A program made the translations under genes and the position numbers. This document shows positions 54,988 to 64,000 of a stretch of 64,000 bases of DNA, piece by piece. Within the stretch, counting starts at the first letter, position 1, and every line of letters starts with the position of its first letter. The stretch spans positions 1 through 64,000 of the forward strand of contig JAHLYW010000011.1 in NCBI GenBank assembly GCA_025128135.1. Direction: 5' to 3'. The notes below the pieces were generated by a model that was not told the DNA's origin, made no database searches, and saw nothing but the letters and a program-made list of their open reading frames with translations. This DNA is from Synechococcus sp. CS-1325 (lineage in GTDB: Bacteria; Cyanobacteriota; Cyanobacteriia; PCC-6307; Cyanobiaceae).

Positions 54988-56170
54988 GCGGCTCCTGCTG
55001 CTGGTGCCGAGCCTGAAGGCACCGTCGGAAACGTTCATCCGTGCCAATGCCGCCGGCCTGCCCTTCGACACGGTCGTGGTCTGCGCGGATGAGATCCCCT
55101 GGCGGGGTCCACCGCTGCGCAGCGCCTATGGGTTGTCGATCCTGTTCAGCAAGCTCTGTTTCAGGCTGGCGCCCAGCCTGCCGCAAGCGCTGGGGCTGGC
55201 TGTGCAGCGGCTCGGCAGCTGGCTGCCGTCGCAGCTGATGATCCGGATCTGCCGGGTCGAGCGGCCCGACCTGGTGCTCGTCGAATTCGGCTTCCATGCG
55301 GTGCAGGTGATGGAGCTGGTGCCGGCCACCGGTCTTCCCCTGATCGTCCATTTCCGCGGAGCCGATGCCTCCGCGCACCGCTACCTGGTTCAGTTGCGGG
55401 TTCCGTACCGGCGGCTGCTGGCGCTCGCCAGCGCGGTTGTGGTCAAGTCGGGGCTGATGCGCGAAACAGTGCTCGGTCTGGCCGCAGCCCGCGAACCTTC
55501 CCTGCGGGTGCTGGTGAGCCCCTCAGGGGCCAATCCAGACCTCTTCCACGGCGCCGCCCCGGCGGCGGCGCCACCGCGCTTTCTCTGTGTCGGCCGCTTT
55601 GTGGCCAAAAAGGGGCCCCTGCTCACCCTTCAGGCCTTTGCCCAGGCGGCCAGGAGCTGCCCTGAGCTGGAGCTGGTGATGGTGGGGGAGGGCCCCCTGC
55701 TCGCCGAGGCACGTCAACGGGCCAGCCAGCTCGGTCTGGCCGGGCGGGTGCGTTTTGCAGGGCTGCTGCCCCCTGCCGAGATCGCCCAGCTGATGCGTGG
55801 CAGCCGAGGCTTTCTGCAGCATTCGCTCACGGCTCCCGATGGTGATCAGGAAGGCTCCCCGGTGGCGGTGATGGAAGCCCAGCTCAGCGGCCTGCCGGTG
55901 GTGGCCACCTGGCATGCCGGCATTCCGGACGTGGTGGTTGATGGGGAGACCGGGCTGCTGGTGGTGGAGGGGGACTGGCAGGCGATGGCGGCGGCGATCA
56001 GCAGGCTGGCCGCAGATCCCACCCTGGCGGCAAGCCTGGGCCAGGCCGGCCGGAAGAGGGTCCTGAAGGGCTTCACCCAGGCGCATCACTGGAGAGCGTT
56101 GCAGGACTTGGTGACTGCGGTTGTGATCGAGCGGAGGGCAGATCAGGGCCTTGCAGATGGAGAGCCCTGA
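54980..56170 (+). CDS. GT4 family glycosyltransferase
   Basis: 396 residues. Features are SLKAPSETFIRANAAGLPF near the N-terminus, the IVHFRGADAS segment, FLCVGRFVAKKGPLLTLQAFAQA, and the donor-site region TAPDGDQEGSPVAVMEAQLSGLPVVAT. Its closest relatives by eye are the KanE/colanic-acid type GT4 enzymes. It is the last gene of the run of overlapping cluster genes; a 195-bp gap precedes pcrA. Confidence 0.9.
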   Translation: MAERLLLLVPSLKAPSETFIRANAAGLPFDTVVVCADEIPWRGPPLRSAYGLSILFSKLCFRLAPSLPQALGLAVQRLGSWLPSQLMIRICRVERPDLVLVEFGFHAVQVMELVPATGLPLIVHFRGADASAHRYLVQLRVPYRRLLALASAVVVKSGLMRETVLGLAAAREPSLRVLVSPSGANPDLFHGAAPAAAPPRFLCVGRFVAKKGPLLTLQAFAQAARSCPELELVMVGEGPLLAEARQRASQLGLAGRVRFAGLLPPAEIAQLMRGSRGFLQHSLTAPDGDQEGSPVAVMEAQLSGLPVVATWHAGIPDVVVDGETGLLVVEGDWQAMAAAISRLAADPTLAASLGQAGRKRVLKGFTQAHHWRALQDLVTAVVIERRADQGLADGEP

Positions 56171-56365
56171 CCAGTATTGGCCGGAATGTGCTGGAGTGAG
56201 GCAGGTCAGAAGGGCGGTTTCAAGTATTCTTTTCGGGCCTATTTATTGATTGGTTGAAACATTTTCGGGGCCCGCATTCCAGCCGCTCAGCAACGACGTC
56301 TCTGCCCGTTCTGACAGTGATCCAGGGTCAGGTTGCGCTGCTCGATGGGATAGATTCACGGGCTG
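56171..56365. other. gap before pcrA
   Basis: 195 bp between the last glycan-cluster gene and pcrA, with an AT-rich patch at about 56225-56265. It probably holds the pcrA promoter. No well-spaced -35/-10 pair or terminator could be placed with confidence. Confidence 0.4.
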
Positions 56366-58738
56366 ATGAGTTTCCTTGCCGGCCTCAATGACGCCCAGCG
56401 CCGGGCGGTGGATCACCACAACGGCCCGATGCTGGTGGTGGCGGGAGCGGGGAGTGGCAAGACCCGCGCCCTCACCCACCGGATCGCCCACCTGATCGGC
56501 CACCACGGCGTTGACCCCGCTCAGCTGCTGGCCGTCACCTTCACCAACAAGGCGGCTCGGGAGATGAAGGAGCGGCTGGAGCTGCTGCTGGCCCAGAAGC
56601 TCGCCCAGAGTCAGTTCGGCCAGCCGCTGGGCACCCTGAGCGCCCAGCAGCAGCGGCAGCTGCGCAGCCGCATCTACCAGGAGGTGATCAAGGAGCTGTG
56701 GATCGGCACCTTCCACGCCCTGTTCGCCAGGTTGCTGCGCTTCGACATCGACAAGTACAGGGACCCGGATGGGCTCACCTGGACCCGCCAGTTCTCGATC
56801 TACGACGAATCCGACGCCCAGACCCTGGTCAAGGAGATCGTCACCCAGGAGCTGGGGCTTGATCCCAAGCGTTTCGAGCCCAAGAAGGTGCGCTGGGCGA
56901 TCAGCAACGCCAAGAACCAGGGCTGGCTGCCCGAGCAGCTGGAGCAGGAGCAGCCCGGGCAGCGGGGCAAGCAGGTGGCCGACGCCTACCGCCGCTACCG
57001 CCGCGCCCTGGCGGCCAACAACGCCCTCGACTTCGACGACCTGCTGCTGCTGCCCGTGCAGCTGCTGCAGAGCAACGAGCAGGTGCGCCGCTACTGGCAC
57101 GGCCGCTTCCGCCATGTGCTGGTGGATGAATACCAGGACACCAACCGCACCCAGTACGACCTGATCAAGCTGCTGGTGACCGGCGGCGCCGAGCCGGAGC
57201 AGTTCGACGACTGGGGCGATCGCTCCGTGTTCGTGGTTGGGGATGCCGACCAGAGCATCTACAGCTTCCGCGCCGCTGATTTCACGATCCTGATGGGCTT
57301 CCAGGACGATTTCGGCGATCGGGCCAGCGATGAGGCCACCCGCACGATGGTGAAGCTGGAGGAGAACTACCGCTCCACCGCCACGATCCTGGGGGCCGCC
57401 AACGCCCTGATCGCCCACAACACCGAGCGGATCGACAAGGTGCTGCGGGCCACCCGCGGCGAGGGGGAGCCGATCACGGTGACCCGCTGCGACGACGAGA
57501 TCGCCGAAGCCGAGGCGGTGGTGCATTGCCTGCGGATGCTGGAAGCGGCCAACCCGGAGCTGCGCTGGGGCGGCATGGCCGTGCTCTATCGCACCAATGC
57601 CCAGAGCCGGGCGATGGAGGAATCGCTGGTGCGTTGGGGCATCCCCTACATCGTGGTGGGAGGCCTGCGCTTCTACGACCGGCGCGAGATCAAGGACGTG
57701 CTCGCCTACCTGCGGCTGCTGGTCAATCCGGCCGACACGGTCAGCCTGTTGCGGGTGCTGAACGTGCCGCGCCGCGGCATCGGCAAGACCACCGTGCAGC
57801 GCCTCACCGATGCCGCGGCCCAGCTGGGCCTGCCGCTCTGGGAGGTGGTGAACGATGCCGAGGCGGTGCGCTCGCTGGCGGGCCGCTCGGCAAAGGGTCT
57901 GCTGCAGTTCGCCGAGCTGATCGCCGACCTGGGCCGCCGCATCCAGGACGCCCCCCCATCCGAACTGGTGCAGCGGGTGATGGAGCAGAGCGGCTACCTG
58001 GCCGAGCTGATCACCGAGGGCACCGATGAGGCGGAGGAACGCCGCCGCAACCTGCAGGAGCTGGTGAACGCGGCCCTGCAATACCAGGAGGAAAACGAGG
58101 AGGGCTCGCTGGAGGGTTTCCTGGCCTCCGCCGCCCTGGCCAGCGACGCCGACAGCAAGGACACCGAGCAGGACCGGGTCACCCTGATGACCCTGCACGC
58201 CAGCAAGGGCCTGGAGTTTCCCGTGGTGTGCCTGGTGGGGCTGGAGCAGGGCCTCTTTCCCAGCTACCGCTCCCTGGAGGATCCCGCCGCCCTCGAGGAG
58301 GAGCGGCGCCTCTGCTATGTGGGCATCACCCGCGCCAAGGAGCGCCTGTTCCTCTCCCATGCCAGCGAGCGGCGCCTGTGGGGCGGCATGCGCGAGCCGG
58401 CGGTGCCGTCGGTGTTCCTTTCGGAGCTGCCGCCGGAGCTGGTGCAGGGCGACATCCCCCGCAGCGGCGGCGCGTCCCTGCGGCGTGAGCAGCGGCTGGA
58501 TCGGCTCACCCGCGTCGACCGCGAGGAAAGCTTGCCGGTGGCGGCCAATGCGGTGCGGCGGCGGGCACCCAGCAAGCTCTGGGCCGTCGGGGACCGCCTT
58601 CACCATGCCAACTTCGGCGATGGCCACATCACCCATCTGTTCGGCAGCGGTGAGAAGATCTCGATCGCCGTGAAGTTCGAGGGCATGGGCCCGAAGATCC
58701 TCGATCCCCGCCTGGCGCCGATCGAACCGTTGCCATGA
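56366..58738 (+). CDS. pcrA: UvrD/PcrA-type ATP-dependent DNA helicase
   Basis: 790 residues. Superfamily 1A motifs in order: LNDAQRRAVDH, Walker A VAGAGSGKTRAL, VTFTNKAAREM, GTFHALFARLLR, Walker B VDEYQDTN, GDADQSIYSFRAAD, LEENYRS, VTLMTLHASKGLEFPVV and VGITRAKERL. It translocates 3'-5' along single-stranded DNA in repair and in clearing stalled forks and RNA polymerase. The C-terminal tail (LWAVGDRLHHANFGDGHITHLFGSG) is the PcrA tudor-like end. It shares strand and a 19-bp gap with the GT39 gene. Confidence 0.96.
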   Translation: MSFLAGLNDAQRRAVDHHNGPMLVVAGAGSGKTRALTHRIAHLIGHHGVDPAQLLAVTFTNKAAREMKERLELLLAQKLAQSQFGQPLGTLSAQQQRQLRSRIYQEVIKELWIGTFHALFARLLRFDIDKYRDPDGLTWTRQFSIYDESDAQTLVKEIVTQELGLDPKRFEPKKVRWAISNAKNQGWLPEQLEQEQPGQRGKQVADAYRRYRRALAANNALDFDDLLLLPVQLLQSNEQVRRYWHGRFRHVLVDEYQDTNRTQYDLIKLLVTGGAEPEQFDDWGDRSVFVVGDADQSIYSFRAADFTILMGFQDDFGDRASDEATRTMVKLEENYRSTATILGAANALIAHNTERIDKVLRATRGEGEPITVTRCDDEIAEAEAVVHCLRMLEAANPELRWGGMAVLYRTNAQSRAMEESLVRWGIPYIVVGGLRFYDRREIKDVLAYLRLLVNPADTVSLLRVLNVPRRGIGKTTVQRLTDAAAQLGLPLWEVVNDAEAVRSLAGRSAKGLLQFAELIADLGRRIQDAPPSELVQRVMEQSGYLAELITEGTDEAEERRRNLQELVNAALQYQEENEEGSLEGFLASAALASDADSKDTEQDRVTLMTLHASKGLEFPVVCLVGLEQGLFPSYRSLEDPAALEEERRLCYVGITRAKERLFLSHASERRLWGGMREPAVPSVFLSELPPELVQGDIPRSGGASLRREQRLDRLTRVDREESLPVAANAVRRRAPSKLWAVGDRLHHANFGDGHITHLFGSGEKISIAVKFEGMGPKILDPRLAPIEPLP

Positions 58739-58757
58739 GCCGTTGTCGCCGCTTCCG

Positions 58758-60317
58758 ATGAAGCGGGCCCATCGCCCTGCGTCCACCCGTGGAGCCAGCG
58801 GCGCTCCTGCCGGCTCACCAGGGCTGAAGGGCTTCATCCTGCTGGCTGTCCTGATCGGGCTGGGCCTGCTGGCATCGCGCGGATGGCTTCGGGCTTACTC
58901 CTACTGGCATGACGAGCTGTTCTCGATCGGTGCGGCCAGTGCCGATTCATGGGCGGATCTTTTTCAGGCCTGGATCCTTCCCGATACCCACCCGCCTCTC
59001 CATCTGGTTCTGCTGAAACTCTGGATCGGCCTGTTCGGATCCGGTGAGATTCCCGCCCGGCTGCTCAGCCTGATTCCCGCCTGGCTGAGCCTGATCGCCA
59101 TCGCCGTGGCCACCCGCCGCGGTGGCTTCACGCGCCAGTTGATCGCCGTTCTGTTTGTGGGCACCAGCCCGCTGTTCAGCCTGTATTCCCAGGAGGTCCG
59201 CCCCTATGGCTGGGCCCTGCTGTTCGCCACGACAGCGGTGGCGACGATGACCCTGCTGTGGCGATCACAGCTTCAAGGCGGTGCGATCAGCACGCCGCAA
59301 CGGCGCCGACTTCGCCTCGGCTTTGCCCTGTCGCTCCTGCTGCTCTCACTCACCCATTACTTCGGAGTGATGTATGCCGTCACCCTGATCGCCTTGGATC
59401 TCCGCGCAAGGGCACCGTGTCTGGGCCGCCGCCGCCATGGACTGCTTCTGCTGCTCTCGCTTGCCGTCTGGCCGCTGCTGCATGGGCTGCTCGGCAGCGG
59501 TGGCGGTCGGGCGGGTTGGATTCAGTCGGAGCCGGTGATCAGTGTGATCAAGGCGGCTTTCAATGCGGTCTTCCCAGCCTTCAGCGTGGCCCTGGCCCTG
59601 GCTCTGATCGCCGGCCTGAGCCTGGCGCTGATGGCACGGCAGCAACGGCAGGAGCGGCCAGCCTCCCTGCAGCAGGCCCTGAGGCAGGAGCCCAACGCCG
59701 CTGAAGCGGTTCAGCTGCTCGTCGGCATGGCTGTGTTCGTGGGCCTGATCTGCCTGATCGACCTGGTCAAACCCCTGTCGGTGGAGCGCTATTTCATTGT
59801 GCTGCTTCCCGCGCTGGCGCTGGCCCTCGCCGATGCTGGGCAGGCCCTGATCAACGTTGGCAGCAGGCAGGCCAGGCATGCGACCGTTCTGGTGCTGGTG
59901 GTGGTGCTCTCGATGCATCTCTGGCACGCCCAGGAGGTTCTGGCGGCCAAGATCCATCCCCAGGAGAACTACAAGCAGCTGGCCGGTTTTCTCCGCTCAA
60001 CAGACCTGTGCCACAGCGGCTGCTCCAGTGTGTCTGCGAAGCAGAACCGGCTCAGGCCCTATTTCGATGCCATCAAGATGATCCGCATCGACCTGGATCA
60101 GCCAGACAGCCTGGCCACGGCGCGGCTGCCATTCGTTGGCCTGCATGGAGAGCAGAAATTGATCCGGCCCCTGCTCGCCTCCCACCCTCAGGCCAGCTGC
60201 TGGGAACCCCGGCAATCTTCGCCTTCCAGCACGTTCGTGGTGCTGGATCCGGATCCCGGTGTGCGGCCCCGGTCCTTCGGTCTGCGGACCTGTGATCGGC
60301 AGAAGGGTGCGGCGTGA
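58758..60317 (+). CDS. GT39-like membrane glycosyltransferase
   Basis: 519 residues from ATG at 58758. About ten hydrophobic helices, with the first-loop aspartate/Glu in YSYWHDELFSIGAAS and ILPDTHPPLHL as in the ArnT/PMT-type family (GT-C), and SQEVRPYGWALLFATTAVA further on. Such enzymes use polyprenyl-phosphate sugars to modify lipids, proteins or glycans outside the plasma membrane. Its stop overlaps the GTG of the next gene. Confidence 0.85.
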   Translation: MKRAHRPASTRGASGAPAGSPGLKGFILLAVLIGLGLLASRGWLRAYSYWHDELFSIGAASADSWADLFQAWILPDTHPPLHLVLLKLWIGLFGSGEIPARLLSLIPAWLSLIAIAVATRRGGFTRQLIAVLFVGTSPLFSLYSQEVRPYGWALLFATTAVATMTLLWRSQLQGGAISTPQRRRLRLGFALSLLLLSLTHYFGVMYAVTLIALDLRARAPCLGRRRHGLLLLLSLAVWPLLHGLLGSGGGRAGWIQSEPVISVIKAAFNAVFPAFSVALALALIAGLSLALMARQQRQERPASLQQALRQEPNAAEAVQLLVGMAVFVGLICLIDLVKPLSVERYFIVLLPALALALADAGQALINVGSRQARHATVLVLVVVLSMHLWHAQEVLAAKIHPQENYKQLAGFLRSTDLCHSGCSSVSAKQNRLRPYFDAIKMIRIDLDQPDSLATARLPFVGLHGEQKLIRPLLASHPQASCWEPRQSSPSSTFVVLDPDPGVRPRSFGLRTCDRQKGAA

Positions 60318-61243
60318 GGAGGGTGGCCGATCAGCCGGCAGCCCTAAAATCAGCGATTCAGCCAGGCCCTGTCTTGCCCAACCTGTTGCTGATTCGAGGC
60401 CTCGGCCACAGCGGCAGCACCATCCTTGATCTCGCCCTTGGCGCCCATCCGCAGATCGTCGGGCTCGGTGAGGCGGCCCGCCTGCTGGCCGTGCCTGCCC
60501 CCGGTGAGGAGTTGCGGGCGCCAGCGCAGTTGCGCCGCACAGGGGTCGGAAGCCTGCGACAAACCCGCCGTTGCAGTTGCGGCGAACTGGCTGTCGATTG
60601 CCCTGTCTGGGGTCCGATGCTCGAGTGGTTGCCAGGCCACGATGATCAATCCCTGGCCAGGAAGATGGGGCAATTGCTTTCCTCGCTGGAGCGCCACCAG
60701 TGCCGTGGCGGGGCGCCGCTGTCTTGGGTAGTGGATTCATTCCAATCCGACCGGACACTGACCTCGGGCCATCCGCTGCCACCGGAGTTGGGCGATTGTC
60801 AGATCCGGGTGTTGTTTCTGGTGCGTGATCTTCGTTCCTGGGTTCATTCAACCTGTCGTCGATCCGGGCGCAACCCGTGGAGGGCCCTGGCCCGCTGGTG
60901 GCGGGAGAATCAACGGATTGAGGCCCATCTGCGCCGCAGCGGCATCCCTTTTCTCCAGCTTGGCTATGAGGAACTGGCCCTGGCTCCGGAAGCCGCCCTG
61001 CGGCTGATCTGCGGGTGGCTGGAGCTGGATTTCCACCCCGCCATGCTGGCTCCGGGTCAGCACAGCGGCAGCCATGTTCTCTCCGGTAATCGGCTGCGCC
61101 ATGACCCAGCCCGCATCGCCCGCATTCACTACGATGGGGCCTGGCTCTCAACCCGTTCGCTGCCGGTCGCCCTGGCTCCACTACTGCCTGGGGTGAGTGC
61201 CATGAATCAACGGCTGGTCTATTCAAACGGGCTGCTGATTTAG
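60314..61243 (+). CDS. sulfotransferase-like protein
   Basis: 309 residues from GTG at 60314 (GTGA overlap with the previous stop). The 5'-phosphosulfate loop is LLIRGLGHSGSTILDLALGAHP (about residues 25-46, quoted in part: GLGHSGSTILD), and the 3'-phosphate site is likely VLFLVRDLRSWVHST. Such enzymes move sulfate from PAPS onto sugars or other acceptors. With GT39 and glycan genes nearby, sulfation of a surface glycan is likely (inference). Confidence 0.8.
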   Translation: MRRVADQPAALKSAIQPGPVLPNLLLIRGLGHSGSTILDLALGAHPQIVGLGEAARLLAVPAPGEELRAPAQLRRTGVGSLRQTRRCSCGELAVDCPVWGPMLEWLPGHDDQSLARKMGQLLSSLERHQCRGGAPLSWVVDSFQSDRTLTSGHPLPPELGDCQIRVLFLVRDLRSWVHSTCRRSGRNPWRALARWWRENQRIEAHLRRSGIPFLQLGYEELALAPEAALRLICGWLELDFHPAMLAPGQHSGSHVLSGNRLRHDPARIARIHYDGAWLSTRSLPVALAPLLPGVSAMNQRLVYSNGLLI

Positions 61244-61284
61244 TCCATTCACAGCTGTCAATCGTGATCAGCAACCAGGATCTC

Positions 61285-62274
<990 letters not shown>

Positions 62275-62300
62275 TCAGGAGCGAGCGGTAATCTCCTGCA

Positions 62301-63011
62301 ATGACAGGCCCCATCCCCATCTTCATCGGCTACGACCCCAGGGAGCGGGCAGCCACCAACGTGCTGATCGACAGCCTCTATCAGCGCAGTTCGGCCCCGC
62401 TGGCGATCACCCCGCTGGTCACGCCGCAGCTGGAGGCCCAGGGGCTGTACCGGCGCGACCGTGATCCCAGGCAGAGCACCGCCTTCTCCTTCAGCCGCTT
62501 TCTGGTGCCTCACCTGATGGGTTATCGGGGTTGGGCCCTGTTCATGGATTGCGACATGCTCTGCCGCGGAGACATCGCCGAGCTGTGGGCCCTGAGGGAT
62601 GGGGCCTATGCGGTGATGTGCGTGAAGCACGCCCATGTACCGCAGGAAACGGTGAAGTTTCTCGGCGAAACCCAGAGCGTTTACGAGAAGAAGAACTGGA
62701 GTTCGATGATGTTGCTGAACACCGACCGCTGCACGGCCCTCACGCCCGATTACGTGAACAGCGCCAGTGGACTGGAGCTGCACCGTTTCCGCTGGTTGGC
62801 CAGTGAGGATGAGATCGGCTTTGTTCCCGACCGATGGAATCATCTGGTGGGTGTTCAACCCCCCCCTGCCGCCGGCGCGAGGGAAGGTGGTCCCGGGCTT
62901 CTGCACTGGACCCTGGGCGGCCCCTGGTTCCGGGAGAACCGCACCATGGGCGGTGATCTGGCAGCCGAATGGTTTGCCGCCAGGGATGACGCCCACAGCC
63001 TCTGGAACTGA
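62301..63011 (+). CDS. glycosyltransferase with DxD motif
   Basis: 236 residues. The start PIPIFIGYDPRERAATNVLIDSL and the FMDCDMLCRGD segment (DxD metal site) indicate a GT-A fold nucleotide-sugar transferase, similar to GT8-like or cyanobacterial small transferases. LLHWTLGGPWF near the C-terminus supports this. Acceptor unknown. It lies between kdsA and kdsC, divergent from kdsA (83 bp), so a role in the same glycan is likely. Confidence 0.8.
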   Translation: MTGPIPIFIGYDPRERAATNVLIDSLYQRSSAPLAITPLVTPQLEAQGLYRRDRDPRQSTAFSFSRFLVPHLMGYRGWALFMDCDMLCRGDIAELWALRDGAYAVMCVKHAHVPQETVKFLGETQSVYEKKNWSSMMLLNTDRCTALTPDYVNSASGLELHRFRWLASEDEIGFVPDRWNHLVGVQPPPAAGAREGGPGLLHWTLGGPWFRENRTMGGDLAAEWFAARDDAHSLWN

Positions 63012-63033
63012 CCGCTGCAGAGGACCGCTGGCG

Positions 63034-63597
63034 CTAGTCGTTGCGCTGCCGCCAGCCTGCGCCATTGATCTCCTGCCAGAGCGGGGTGCCGCGCAGCAGG
63101 CGCTCGGCCAGTTCCCGCACGGCTCCCTGTCCCCCCCTGCTCCTGAGCACCAGGTCGGCCTGGCGGCGCAGGCCCGCTGCCGCATCGGCGGTGGCCACCA
63201 GCAACCCGACCCGGGGCCTGACGGCCAGATCGTTGAAGTCATCCCCGATGAAGGCGGTGTGCTCCGGTGTCTGGTTGAGTTGCCGCTGCAGCTCTGAAAG
63301 GGCGGTGGGTTTGTCGCCGACCCCCACCAGGCAGTGCCGGATCCCCAGCTGCTCGGCCCTGCGCTCGGTGGCACCACCGCCGCCGCCGCTGAGAAAGGCC
63401 ACCTCGAGGCCGGCCCGCTGCAGCAGCTTGATGCCGAGGCCATCCCTGACATCGAAACGTTTGGTCAGCTCACCTCCGGGGCCGTACCAGAGCCCCCCGT
63501 CGGTGAGAACGCCATCGACATCCAGCACCAGCAGGCGCACCCTGCCCAGCCGGGAGGGCAGGCTCCACCGTTGCCTGAGTCTGTGGATGCGTCCCAT
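63034..63597 (-). CDS. kdsC: KDO-8-phosphate phosphatase, HAD family
   Basis: 187 residues from ATG at 63597. HAD motif I is LLVLDVDGVLTDG, motif III has the Lys in GVGDKPTAL, motif IV is IGDDFNDL. Motif II reads LSGGGGGAT where KdsC proteins usually show SGR. It removes phosphate from KDO-8-P. The DVRDGLGIKLLQRAGL segment is typical. Divergent from kdsB with 86 bp between. Confidence 0.9.
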   Translation of the reverse strand: MGRIHRLRQRWSLPSRLGRVRLLVLDVDGVLTDGGLWYGPGGELTKRFDVRDGLGIKLLQRAGLEVAFLSGGGGGATERRAEQLGIRHCLVGVGDKPTALSELQRQLNQTPEHTAFIGDDFNDLAVRPRVGLLVATADAAAGLRRQADLVLRSRGGQGAVRELAERLLRGTPLWQEINGAGWRQRND

Positions 63598-63683
63598 CGG
63601 CCAGCTGCTCAGCAGGGCTGAGCCAGACCGGGGACGCAACGGGCCCCGGCGATAGGCTCAGCCTGCAGACCGATCAACAGAGC

Positions 63684-64000
63684 ATGCGGTTCGTGGTGGC
63701 GGTGCCGGCCCGTCTCGCATCGACCCGGTTGCCCGGCAAGGTGATGGCCGAGATCGGCGGCAAGCCGATGCTGCAGAGGGTGCTGGAGCGCTGTTGCCAG
63801 GCCCGCTGCCCCGCAGCGGTGGTGTTGTGCACCGACAGTGAGGAGCTGATCGCGGCCGCCACCGGCTGGGGGGTCACCGCCCTCGCCACCAGTGCCGCCT
63901 GCAGCTCGGGCAGTGAGCGGATCGCTTCGGTGGCGGAGCGCCTCCTGGCGATCTCGGCCTCGGCCGCCAGCGACACCGTGATCATCAATGTGCAGGGGGA
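63684..64000 (+). CDS. kdsB: CMP-KDO synthetase, partial (cut by window end)
   Basis: The first 105 residues are seen. The start VVAVPARLASTRLPGKVMAE has the RLxSTRLPGK substrate site, and LCTDSEELIAAATGWGV and SSGSERIASVAE follow, as in KdsB. It couples KDO to CMP for transfer. The rest lies beyond 64000. Confidence 0.95.
   Translation, partial: MRFVVAVPARLASTRLPGKVMAEIGGKPMLQRVLERCCQARCPAAVVLCTDSEELIAAATGWGVTALATSAACSSGSERIASVAERLLAISASAASDTVIINVQG

Noticed and set aside
56243..58837. 864-residue open frame antisense to pcrA
   Set aside because: It mirrors the helicase gene and has the Leu/Gly/His bias of a shadow frame; all helicase motifs are on the plus strand.

Overview
The window reads as chromosome from a GC-rich alpha-cyanobacterium of the Synechococcus/Cyanobium (picocyanobacterial) group. 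This rests on the flavodiiron pair flv1-flv3, the SbtA/SbtB bicarbonate transporter with its PII-like partner, heme oxygenase, P-protein and H-protein of glycine decarboxylase, glycolate dehydrogenase GlcF, DesC-type acyl-lipid desaturases, and short intergenic gaps with many overlapping genes. No tRNA, rRNA, CRISPR array, insertion sequence or prophage gene was recognised.

Layout. 1-695: gene-poor. 695-5575: a 1626-residue RTX-type calcium-binding protein built largely from seven long modules. 5.9-12.9 kb: membrane hydroxylase/desaturase-family protein, glycosyltransferase, dnaB, rplI, and two desC-like desaturases flanking an HTH-like unknown gene. 13.0-18.0 kb: PLP lyase (methionine gamma-lyase family), gcvH, gcvP. 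18.1-23.2 kb: two small unknown genes, pirin, old-yellow-enzyme reductase, inward-rectifier-type K+ channel, rubrerythrin, histidine phosphatase. 23.2-36.4 kb: an inorganic-carbon and electron-sink island with flv1, flv3, sbtA, sbtB, a Crp-family regulator, a PsiE-family membrane protein and a four-gene ABC transporter of the Nrt/Cmp family. The binding residues of its periplasmic protein favour bicarbonate (CmpABCD) over nitrate. 36.3-44.7 kb: CPA2 antiporter, small heat-shock protein, then on the minus strand icd, an acyltransferase, glcF, a SWIM zinc-finger protein and a MEKHLA-domain protein, tightly packed. 44.8-56.2 kb: unknown gene, heme oxygenase, and a surface-polysaccharide cluster (five glycosyltransferases, ABC exporter, polymerase/ligase, one unknown gene). 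56.4-61.2 kb: pcrA/uvrD helicase, GT39-type glycosyltransferase, sulfotransferase-like protein. 61.4-64.0 kb: kdsA, a glycosyltransferase, kdsC and the start of kdsB (cut by the window end), i.e. KDO synthesis.

The main themes are carbon acquisition and photorespiration (SbtAB, Cmp-type ABC, GcvH/P, GlcF), protection from excess electrons and oxygen (Flv1/3, rubrerythrin), membrane fluidity (desaturases), and cell-surface glycan assembly. The most interesting items are the mixed ligand signature of the Cmp/Nrt transporter and the operator-like repeats before it, the atypical Crp regulator, the glcF-SWIM-MEKHLA overlapping trio, the 17-bp tandem repeats near 37.6 kb, the modular RTX protein, and the unknown HTH-like gene between two desaturases. 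All assignments come from reading the sequence and from memory of protein families; no search was run.
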